Source: Mesodorylaimus sp. YZB2_4
Taxonomy: Eukaryota; Nematoda; Enoplea; Dorylaimida; Dorylaimidae
DNA length: 64,000 nucleotides
NCBI GenBank assembly: GCA_030248295.1
Contig: JASANH010001015.1
Span: 93,065 to 157,064 of the forward strand
Direction of reading: 5' to 3'
The position numbers and the translations under genes are program-made. Below, piece by piece: positions 21,481 through 32,200 of the stretch; position 1 is the first letter of the stretch; each line of letters begins with the position of its first letter. Below the pieces are notes generated by a model that was not told the DNA's origin, made no database searches, and saw nothing but the letters and a program-made list of their open reading frames with translations.

Positions 21481-21635
21481 TCTGATCACTGTCAAAGTCA
21501 GAGCTAGAAAATTTACAATTCCTCGCAGGTCAACGGTCAGGTCAGAAAGTTTTTTTTGGTTCGGTCAAGGTCAAGGTCAGGTCAGAAAATTTTTTGAGGG
21601 ATCGGTCAAGGTCATGGTCAGGTCAGACAGTGAAA
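21480..21635 (+). repeat. AGGTCA-rich repeat, copy 2
   Basis: GGTCAAGGTCAAGGTCAGGTC and two GTCAGAAA(A/G)TTTTTT motifs, as at 19735-19880. Ends about 35 bases before the duplicated peptide locus begins. Confidence 0.6.
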
Positions 21636-21670
21636 AACCCAGGCCAATGGAACACTAACCAACATGGAGT

Positions 21671-22342
21671 ATCTAAAATTTGACATGGAAGAAATAAAGA
21701 ATGAAATCTAAAAGGTCTAAAGGTTTTATAGAAGCATTTTAAGAGCGTCACTTCAGCTGGCTTTGATATCAGCCGCGATATTCTAAATGACAAGAGCCGC
21801 GTAATGCTTGGTGCTTGTTTTCGAATCACTTTCTGAAATTCTAAGCTATCCAACGTTGGATTAATCTATTTTAGAAATTCTTAGATTATCTTCTTTTGTG
21901 ACAAGAACACAAAACGCTGCAAATCCTATCAGGTATATATGCTGTCACAAAACGACTGGATTATAGACGCTTAGCTTGTACAAAGTGTCAACGATCAAAA
22001 AAGTGAATAATGTTTGTTGCCCTCTTCTGCCTTCTAATTCTGGTTGCATCGACGGACCAATTCAGTTTTGATCGCGAACGCTTCAGCCGCCAATTAACTA
22101 ACGAGGTACGTGATTGTGAGTTGTCATTTCTTATTTGCAGTAACTGATAAATTGACTGGCTGCTGTATTTTAGTCGGAGTTTTTGCGTGGCTCCTCGTAT
22201 TGCCATCAGGATGACAAGTGCGCGGATAAAGGTTGCAGCAGATTCGAAGTTTTCCAGTGCGTGTACCTCGGGGTGAGAGAAGGCGTAGACTATGGCTGCA
22301 TGTGCATGCGCATGGATACAGGCAAATAAAAGAAAATTCGAG
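21671..22342 (+). repeat. Duplicated segment carrying the Cys-rich peptide gene, copy 2
   Basis: Partner of 3202-3870. Homology resumes after the gene at 22360-22480 with 6165-6290, so this copy appears to keep the uninterrupted arrangement. Confidence 0.85.
22010..22329 (+). CDS. Small secreted Cys-rich peptide, two exons, copy 2
   Basis: Exons 22010-22105 and 22174-22329 with a 68-base intron; 83 residues. Signal peptide and six-Cys pattern are identical to copy 1; the only coding difference I see is Asp for His right after the signal peptide. TATATAT lies at 21934-21940. AATAAA overlaps the stop, and another AATAAA follows in AACAATAAAATG near 22390, within sequence also conserved downstream of copy 1. 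The identical intron next to a more diverged upstream region suggests gene conversion of the gene body. Function unknown: antimicrobial, venom-like or signalling roles fit equally. Confidence 0.75.
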
Positions 22343-22605
22343 GGATAAATGAAATACATGAGATGCAAGATTTGTAATTTCTGTTTTGAAACAATAAAAT
22401 GAAAATTTGGGGGAGTTGGCGACTCACAAAGTTTCTACACAGTACATCCCTGAAATTTTAGCTAGCCTTATTGTAGAAGACAGGATAGTGATCAGCAGTA
22501 TTTTACCGCCTTCTTATCGCGCCACTGGTGAATTGGCGGTGATCACACGCTGGGAATTCAGCAAGAATATTGTCACACATGCCACACCACGTTCAACCGG
22601 CGAGG

Positions 22606-22690
22606 TGCCCGTCGTCCAGCGGGTCAGGGTGTCTGCCTCTCACGCTTGGTGCGCATGCACAGGGGAGGTTTCGACGCCTGCCTGGGAAGA
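22606..22690 (+). mobile_element. tRNA-Asp-like SINE head
   Basis: GTCCAGCGGGTCAGGGTGTC (A box region), an anticodon-arm-like CTCTCACGC and GGTTTCGACGCC (B box) follow in tRNA order. It resembles 58725-58815, whose anticodon loop reads TGTCACG as in tRNA-Asp(GTC). Confidence 0.5.
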
Positions 22691-22864
22691 GAATTATTGC
22701 AAATTTATGCGCTCCTTAGCCGTCGAGTGTGCTGTATAGTGCTTGGATATGGATAAAGTGCGATATGACATCACGCCCACTCAGATCGCATAATCCATTT
22801 TAAGTGTCCTCGCGAAATCAGCGCAATACACTAATCTGCACTTGATCTGCACTGTAGGCTTTTT

Positions 22865-23165
22865 GTACCGTTCCCAGTTGCGCTTTTACCAATTGCGCTG
22901 ATCCCAATTGCGCCGTTCTCACTTGCGCCGTGCCTCAGTTGCGCCGTTTGCAGCGGTGTGTCCATTAGCGCCATTTCGACGAGCCTGTTTCAAAGTGGAT
23001 TAACACGTGAATGCTCCTTCATACTTCGTCTGGGGTCTGGGGCTGGGGCGCCCCAGAAGTCACTGAATACTTCCCCCGGGTCCTGGGTCTGGGGCGGCCC
23101 CGCCTGCGTTTTCGACAAATCCGCCTCATCCCAGCCGCCAGGTTCTGGGGCGGGAGTTCGATAGC
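22865..23165. repeat. Degenerate TTGCGC tandem repeat followed by a GC-rich patch
   Basis: About five units of roughly 15-16 bases containing (A/C)TTGCGC at 22870-22950, then a patch with repeated GGGTCTGGGGC and GGGGCG at 23030-23155. No coding sense found. Confidence 0.45.
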
Positions 23166-23794
23166 TGGGATATTCGATAGGCAAGCAGCAACGATGGATG
23201 ACAGCTGAAAGCGGACTGAAAATGTTGGAAAGAGTGCCCATTTCCGATGTTGTGTGGAGCGCAGTAGATGTTGGCGCCGATCGATCTTACAGGTTGACTT
23301 GGCACTAACGATGTTACGAGTACACATGAGAAGTAAGGGTGGGAGGTTCAGAGAAAGGCGATAGATGAATCATAAATAGCATAGTTGTGTCCTGTACTGT
23401 ATGTTGCAGAAAATGACCGAAAGATGAAGTCATGGTGCATGGCTGTGTGGTGTCCGTCTATGGATATAGGATGACATGGCATGGCATGGTGATGTACTGG
23501 GGATGTTGAAGTGAAGCTAGGACGTGGTCAGGGATCAGCCAAAAACTGAGAAAGTGGATTCTGAAGCTTCCAGTCACAAGTCAAGTTGTCTGGAATGAAC
23601 TATATGAAGCTGTAAAAACGCTGCAACAAAAAGGGTGCAAAAATATTAAAAAACCGTGCATGTGTCTGTACCAGTACACCTGTATAATTTGACTACATCA
23701 GCCAGGGATGACGAAAATTTTATCTGGTCACGCTCCTGCCAACTCAGACAAAATTTCAAAAAACTAATCCGTCTTCTGCTTGAGAGGGTCTTTT

Positions 23795-24115
23795 TATATT
23801 TTTGCCAGCACACACAGCAGCATCCCTCTGCGCGTCTCCACTGGGAGCACCTCCACGCGAGGGCATCCTGGACAGGACACCGACTTCCTCGGACAATGGC
23901 TTTGTCCGTGCTCCTGCCCAAACTGTCTCTGCACTAGGAGCACCTCGGCGGTCCCATGTGCGTCACCCACGGCCTGGCGTGCAAGGTCAGCGAGGGTTTA
24001 TGGCTCGCAAACCGACCTCCATGACCAGGGATCGAACCCGGGACGAGTCCATCCACTCGCCACCAAGCAACGCGAAGAGACGAATGCAGATTTTCCGCGG
24101 CTGCTCTGCGTGACC
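23795..24115 (-). mobile_element. tRNA-derived SINE, longest copy
   Basis: Minus-strand CGGGTTCGATCCCTGG (B box) near 24030 is followed by a body with GGAGGTCGGTTTGCGAG, GCTGACCTTGCACGCC, GTGGGTGAC, GACAAAGCCATTGTCC and CCCTCGCGTGGAGGTGCTCC. The same body occurs in plus orientation at 59460-59640. Confidence 0.7.
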
Positions 24116-24119
24116 ATAC

Positions 24120-26110
24120 CAGTCTTTGATCCATAAAATTTTCACCCCCCTGTGCACATTTTGCCAGAGTCGTTTTGCTATTTTACCATCATTAGCATCA
24201 TGACATAAATCACTAAAATTTATAACAATCTCGACCTTTCCTCAAAAAACCTCAAAATCCTGGCTGCAGCCCCTGCGCTGCACCAACAAGGCCGCACAAA
24301 ATCAAAATACAGCGCAATTCCCTCCGTCTACCAGGAAATCGAGGGCTTTTTTCGTGAAATATACTTACTACCAGCCAGGATACTACAACCTCATGCGTTG
24401 GCCCATGCTAAGTATTTTTCACAGAAATCTATACTCTCTTCACCCAATCGCAAGGTTTTACCAGAAAACCTAGATAATTTTTTGGCGCTAGCTCTTAACA
24501 AAAATAGTAATCACTTCAAAATTGCTTAATTCGTATTTGTATTCCCGCTTGATGCTCAGGTACAAACTGCTCACAGCAAACTTCTGGTGTGCGCGATTGG
24601 CCCCACGAGCCTACAAAGAATGTTTCTGTTTCTGCTTGTTCTTTCCATTTATGGGTAAAAATTTCTCTGAAATTTTGATCTGCGAACAAAAGTTCAAAGC
24701 GTAAAACATTTCTGTGATTACTTGTCTGTTCAAGCGGATTAAACGAAATTCGCCTTATTAATTCATGTTTTATTGAAAGGTTGGTGAAATTTTTTTTCGG
24801 CGCATGTATCTAGTTCAATAACATGAAAAGAATTCAACACGATTTTCGCTCGCTCGGTTCTTTTTTAAGCAGGTTTGCAATCATTAGGCAATGCGTAAGA
24901 AAACAATCGATAGGTCTGAGAGTATGGGCTTAAAAAAGGCTAGTTGATTCTTTTGTGGTTGGAAAATGACCATTATTATTATTAGATGGTCCGTAAAATT
25001 GGTGGTACAATTCAAGTTCGGGAAAGGAAGCCCTGGAAAGAATAATTTATTTTCTTAACCTTTAAAAAACAATATGGGATAGCTCTATTCGAAACCACTC
25101 GTCTAATCGATTGGTTGCTAGGGGTTCGAGTTCGGAATTGATGCCGGGCGTTAAAAGAACGCTTAGAACTCTTGCTCGACTTCTATTGTTTGATGGTATT
25201 CCGAGTAAAGCACTTTATCTTCTCGCGTGCTTCGTGTAGGCGGAAACGGATTAGCGGTGTACCTTTATTCGACTAGGGTGATATATTAGCTGTGATAAAT
25301 TTGATGTTGCACCTCGGCGCTTGCCGAGAATCTCTTCTAGACCTGCTGGGTTTTATCGAAAAAACTCGCATATCAATCATAGTTCCTTTGCGCGAGACAG
25401 CTTTTTTCTATCAAAAGAAGCTTCTTGTCATATTTTTTAGTCGTTTGGCTTTCAAATCCGGTTTTCTCATGGTCCATATTCGAGAAAGGTCTTTTGTGCG
25501 TGGATGATTGCATGCTGATTTCTTTTTCATTCTAGGCAGGCACAGCTAATTTCCATTAACTGATGTTTCATCCGCCAGCGAAGGCCATATTCTAAACTCG
25601 ATTCGAAGAAACCACTTGCATTTAGGCGAATAGAAAAAACGATTTTCTTAGGTATTTCGGGAAAGATTTTGCACGTTTTCTCGGCAATTTGATTCTTGGA
25701 AAGTTTTTTCGTTTTGATGGCAGACCTTTTTTTTCAAAGATAGGTGGTCAAGGAAACGAATGGGGCTGGGAGTTTATAGGGTTCGGGTGAGTAGTTTCGT
25801 ATGATCGTTATTCATTACGCTATGCACTCGTCATCGCGAAATGGAGGCGGTCTTGACGCTTGTGGCCGATTGATCCGAGCCCCTTCTATGCCATGTCCAT
25901 ACATAGGCATAGCGGCGGGGCGTGTTTAGTAGTTGCGAGGAGGCCGTTTCGAGGCCCTTAGTTACCATAATATGAGCACGACAACCAGTAACCTTATTAT
26001 ATTAGTTCTTTTTTTAGGATCGTCATTCATGCTATGACATTTTCGAAAATGAATTATTGAAAAGATTGACATTGTCTGCGTTGCACGCGATTTGCTCATC
26101 GACTTATCCT
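24120..26110. other. Upstream flank of the galactosyltransferase gene
   Basis: Two kilobases with no supported gene. TATAAATA at 26112-26119 lies about 150 bases before the ATG and may be a TATA box. Confidence 0.4.
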
Positions 26111-26264
26111 TTATAAATATGCCATTTATGAACGTATAGTCGAGGTATATTCGATTTGGATTCGATAAAATATATCGAGCGAGTGCGAAAAAAGGGTGGT
26201 GGTTAATGCGAGTGGTGCATAATTGACCGACGATTATTGTGATCGCTGGTCGTTTTATTTTTCG

Positions 26265-29200
26265 ATGCCGCCCGTCGATTCATGGTTGAACAGGTGGCGG
26301 CCGTCGTTCTTTTCTAATAGAGCGGCTAGGCAAACGCCAACAATATTTATACCATTTCGACCATTTTTATTCGTGGCAAGGCGGACGTTGATTTTTTGTG
26401 CCGTCATATTAATTTCCTACGTATTAGTCACCAATATGATTGGTTATGAAAGAATATGGTCCAATTCATTGCCGTCGTTTATGCCCGCCACAACGCCGAC
26501 CTCGAATCATGGACACGACCCGTCGGCCAAGCACAATCTAAGGTACAAACATGGTCGAACGTCCGACGACAATGGCCATACGACTAGCACGAACGACACG
26601 GACGGGGACAGGTACGGCACGGGCTTGTTTGGTCAGATGCGAAATGGGCAATCGTGGGGGGGGGGGGGGTGTCCTGAGTCGCCTGTTCGGGGCTGTCGCC
26701 TAATGGAAAAGCATGAAATGCCTGGGAAACCATCTCGTAACAATTCCCCCACTGCGCTCGCTGGGAGAATCGACTCACTGAGATGTGTGACGGTTCCCCC
26801 ACCTTAATTTTTTGCCTGATGCGCAGGTACGACTCGGGTTGCAAAAGGTAGGACGAGTATAGGCTTGTATAGGCTTGTATGATGTGTGGCAGTGTAAAGT
26901 GCAAATTTCGCTGCTGCGCTTCATGTGGAAGGTATTCAGGCTACGAACTTTTTGAACTCCGTGCGCACTTCGCCATCAGGAAGAATATGTGACACGTTAC
27001 CGGTGAGAGTGTATGTAAGATCAGGCCAGATTTTTCTGCTGATCAAGGCATGGTTCATGTCCCAAGTGCTTTAGTGGGACTTTAGAGAATTCACCAGCAA
27101 GCAGCTGCAGATTTTGGTGAAGCAGTTTCTTTCACTCACGAAGCATTTAAGGCTCGTCTTCTTCGTCCTTGGACCAGGCGAGAGTTTCCAAGGAGCCACA
27201 AGGTCGTCATTATAAAATGGCAGTCGAATGATAAAACAGTAAAATCATGGAGTATTTGAGGCATATATTTCATATCTTCTAGGATAAGTAATGATTTGTG
27301 AATGTGTGTTTGTTCCTAGACGAAGGCTCAAAATTTGAATAGCTACAATGTCCAACACTGATGGGGTGGGGGGGGGGGGGGGGAATGTCGCATATCTCAT
27401 TGAGTCGATTTCTCCACCAGGCGCAATGGGGGAACCGTTTTATTTGAAAAATCAGGCAAACTAGAAATTTTTGACCCAAATCAGGAAAAACTGACTTGCA
27501 TTTTGAGATTCTAAATTTCGAATCACCCGCCTTTTCTGTGTGCTTGTTGATCATGCGATAGGTCACTAAATCAATTGAAATTCATTCAGTAGTGTAGGCA
27601 GTCTAAAAATTTTAAAACCTCAGTTTTGTCCGAAAAATCTGGAAAAAACAGAGAAATCGTTTCCTGTAGCTATGGAAAACTGGTTTCAGGAAAAACTAGT
27701 TTTGGCGAAACTAGAAGAACGGAGTTCAAGGAAACTGTACTACAAAACTAGTTTAGTTGGGCATAGTTTTGGGCAAACTAGTTTGTTGGGCAAAAGTTGG
27801 GCAAAACTAGTTTTGCAAAACTAGTTCGAGTAGAGAACGCTAGTTTCAAGGAAAACTAGTTCAGCTTGGCAAAACTAGTTTAGTTGGGCAAAACTAGTTC
27901 AGTTGGGCAAAACTAGTTTAGATGGGCAAAACTAGTTAAGTTGGGCAAAACTAGTTTAGCAAAACTAGTTCAAGTAGAGAAAGCTAGTTTCAAGAAAAAC
28001 TAGTTTAGCGAAACTGGTGTCAAAAAAACCTTGTCAGGAGCAGGGGAAACATCCTGGGTTGTTTTTGGTAACAAAGCACAAAAATGGGAAAAATCGTTGG
28101 TCAATAGTTAAAAAAAAGTATATGATATTTTTTGAATCTCTGATCCTTAAAATGTGAGAGGTTTGTAAAATTTTTGCGTTATCGCCAAAAGATCAGAGAG
28201 GATGAGATGAGAGTTTCCATATTTGTCATAAAATTCTGGCAAATGGCGTGCTGCTTGAAATGAAGCGAACACAACGCAGGGATTTTCTTGTTTGTTGCAT
28301 CAGTCAACGTCAAACCTTCAAAGTCTTTGTTTATTTAGGCGTAGGTTGCGTTGTGCTAACAACCACGCTTCTTTATCTTGAGGGTGTTGTCCAGGTTGAA
28401 TTACACGTGCGATAGGGCAAAGGTAGAGTAAAAAATGCACTATCACTACAAGTTTTCCGCCATTTTTTAAATACACTTTTAGCTCGATAAAACTAGTTTT
28501 GGATCAACTAAAAAATAAAGAAATCTTACATCAAAGACTAGTTTGAGTAGCTATAGAAAACTGGTTAAGGAAAAACTAGTTCGGCGAAACTAGTTCGAAT
28601 GGATGGAGAAAGCTAGTTTTAACAAATTTAGCTGGATAAAACTAATTCGAAAAAACTAACGTTAGTTTGGCAAAACTAGTGTCAAGTAAACTGGTTAGGG
28701 AAACTGTTGCCAAAAAACTGAGTTTAAGAAAACAAGGTTGGCGAAACTAGCTTCGTGTAAACTAGTTAGGGAAAGCAGGTATTATGGAAACTAGTTTGGG
28801 AAACGTGCCAAGAAAACGAGTTTGAGAAAACTAGTTTCTTGTAAACTAGTTTGGAAATTGGGGAAACTTGTTTCATGTTAACTAGTTGGGGGAAAATGGT
28901 GTTAAGAAAACTGCGTAGTTTAAGGGATCGAATAAAATTGAGATATTCTTTGTGTGATGGTTGAAATGGTGTGATTACACAGCGTGTTCGTAGTTATGAG
29001 AAATAATAATCAAAGGCTACAAGTTATAATGAAGTTAACCTAATGTGAAAAATTTTGTATTTTAGAAACTTGGCTGATTATGAGAAAGTTGGTTGGTTCC
29101 TAAAACACCTTGTAAAATGGCATGTGAAATATGGAGCATAATGTACTGTATGTGATGATTAGATTATGAGAAACAAATCTAGAAAGGAACCCAGAAAGAT

Positions 29201-32200
29201 CTGGTTTTGCACGTGTAATGAACTATTTATGTATACCGTTAAATCGTAACCTTATTATGCGAATTTTAAGAAACTGGTGATAACAAAACTCACAGACCCT
29301 AGGTTACAGTTATGACTGAACAGTTATACGTATAATATGCGCCTTAACCTAACACTTTAGAAATGAACCCGCTAGACTTTGTTTTGCAGTAGTTAGAACT
29401 TGAAGTTATAGCTTGAATAGTTATATATACCGTAACCCGATGCGAAACCTAGCTTCTGAGGCAGTTTTGTCGTAATATTTTGGTTTTATAACTTAATTAT
29501 GCTTATCAGAGTACCGCTGATGCTAAAATCCAATCAATAAGTTTTTTGGCTGCGAGAAATCTGCCTACTGAACTGACTATGCAAATGAATGTAAGAGAAA
29601 AAATTTGAAAAATGTCTTGACGTTTGAAAAGTTTTAATTGGGTTTATTGTTGAGAAAAGTTGACGAGTTGTCCTGTGGTTCACAATCGACGAATGTAATT
29701 TTCTATTTTCAAGGCCATTTGTGGGTGGATTAGAAATGTTGGTTTCTATTTTATGCACGTTTGATCGTGAATGCAAACCAAATATGTCGCGATGGTGGGA
29801 GGATTGTTTGCCGTGTATGGCAGACGGGGGGGGGGGGGGCAGTGTTTTCAGCCGACTGGTGAAAAGGTCGTCGGGTGTCTCGTGTTCATTGATGCGGAGT
29901 TTGGAGGATGGAATGGAATTTGGGGGAAAGGGGACCGTGTAAAGTGTGCTGGGATGGGTTGAAGTTTGAGATGTTTTTTAAGATGTGGCTTATAATTTCC
30001 AATAATTTCAGTGTAAAAAAGTAGAGTTTTGATTAAAAAAATTCTGAAAAGTGGAGTTTACTTTTTTAAAGTTGAAAAACAAGTTTTATAATTGACTTAT
30101 TTTCAGAGCTTTTGAATCAAGAGCCAATGATGACTTGGCGGAGAATACTGATCTAATTGTGGACCAAGCGGAAGAGAAGTTAAAAGAGTGGAATCGAATG
30201 CAGCCGAGCCTGGTTACCTATGATTCTATGATGGTTAATGGGTCGGATGAGAGAGTGGACGAGATGGAATCGACGATTGCGAAGACTGGTCGGAGAGAAA
30301 ATGGTGCTGGTTTGATTGAGACTTTGTTGTTGAATCGAACAATGTCGTCGGTGGACGAAGATGGTAGGCGGTATCGAATAGATTCGCAAAAACGAGCAAA
30401 ATCTCGATCAGCTGCCAAATTGCCGCTGTGTCCAATGCCGCCACCTGATCTGAGTAAGTCGGGGGTGGGGGTGTTGCAAGTATGGGCAAGGTCGGCTGGG
30501 TTAGAGGGGGGTTGGGTGGGAGGGGGCAGAGATCAGATCACATCGCTGAAGCCTGGTCTGATTGCGTGTGATACAGGTCAGCCCAGACCAGGTTTGGGTC
30601 GAGTGAGTGAGTTCTATGAATGTTTACAGTACATACAGTACTGTAGATTGGCTGGACAATTGACCTGTGCTTGGAGGCCAGGGCTTGGTCCTGCCTAGAT
30701 ACTATTTGATCGCTTTTGCTTCCTTCCTTTTCTTTCTTCCTGCTGGACCTGAGGTGGGAGGGGGGTTCGAGAGGAAAGGTTCAATGTCCTGGCCGGTTTA
30801 CCTCCTCTTCCCTTGCTCATACTTGATCAGGGGGAGGCTGTCTGCCTTGACTGCTCGGTGGGGGGGGGGGGAATTTTTAATGTTTTAATGGTGCTGTGAT
30901 AAATGTTTTTAAAGACAAAGCGCACTCTAGAATCGATGTGGGAATATTGGATAAGGAATATGATCTTCAGATTCAGCACCCACATGTTCAGTGGGGTTGG
31001 CTGAAATTCTGTGCAAAAAAGTCGAAGTTTTTGATTGCAAAGGTGCATTGAAAATTTCGACTTTTTAAACAATAGCGATATCGGTCCAGAAATTTTGACA
31101 CTCCTGTAATAGATGGGTGCTGAATCTGAATATCGTATTCTTTTTTCAATATTCCCGCATCGATAGTAGAGTGTACTTTGTCTTTAGGATAAAAAGTTAT
31201 AGCACAATGAAAAACTCTTTTTTTGCTTCTTGAATCCCCCTCCGGCCAGGGACTGAGTTTCGGACGCTGCGCCTCACAAAAGCTATGGTGTATCCGTTGT
31301 TTGGCAGGGGCTAAAATTCAGGGCCGACCGATATATCGGTTGACCGATAATATCGGCCGATAACTGCGTTATTGGTTTGATGGGAAAATCTATATTATCG
31401 TCATTATCGGCAGCACAAATTATCGGTATCGGCCGATATCGATAATTTATGCTGCCGATAATATAGCTTTTCCCGTCGATAAGAGTTCAGGGCGAGCATA
31501 TGGCTTGTTGATAGTGATTGTGACGAGGAGCAGGGAGCTACGGATTCGGGATCAAAGAATTCAGTGCCCAAGAACGGTCTGGAGCTAAATCGCGATCATC
31601 ACGATATGTTCTTTTCTTGAAATGCTCTAAAAACTTCATAAAGTTTGTCCTGCATCGTAACTATTTTTTAAAAGTACAGTATGGCCATCTCACAGCACTG
31701 CGCAAAATGCTGATACTATGTTTTGTGGGTCTTTCCGTTTATGGGGACGTGGAAAAGTGTTTCAGGGTGAATCCCCGATGCTATTTTCTGGGGTAGAGAT
31801 GGGGATCACGGTCAGGGCACCAGTCGAAAACAGCACCCGAACCCCCCCCTCCCAACCCCGCCCCCCCCCCCCCCCCCCCCCCCCACACTATGGCCTTCAA
31901 AAAGTTGTGAAAGGACCTGCTTTGCATATTTCACTCATTATCCCTACCTAGGGTCCAACAAAATAAGTTTAAGACAGTTCAGGGTCTCGGTGCGAGGTTC
32001 CAGGGTGTGCGTGCGCATGATTCACCTCCGCAAAATAGCGAGCAAAATCCAACTAATATTCCAATTTAAATAAAGGGTAGAAGATCATGGATAACTTTCG
32101 TTTATTCTAGCGTCCAGACCCTGTCCTGCCGGCTGGGTTTTATTATTTATGCCCATTTCCTGACAGTGTCACACGGCTGGTCCTTGGGGTGTCATGCGTT

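Noticed and set aside
26223..26807. Single-exon 194-codon reading of the galactosyltransferase start region
   Set aside because: It begins at TTG and runs through a donor into intron 1; the spliced model from the ATG at 26265 joins in phase with the family motifs.
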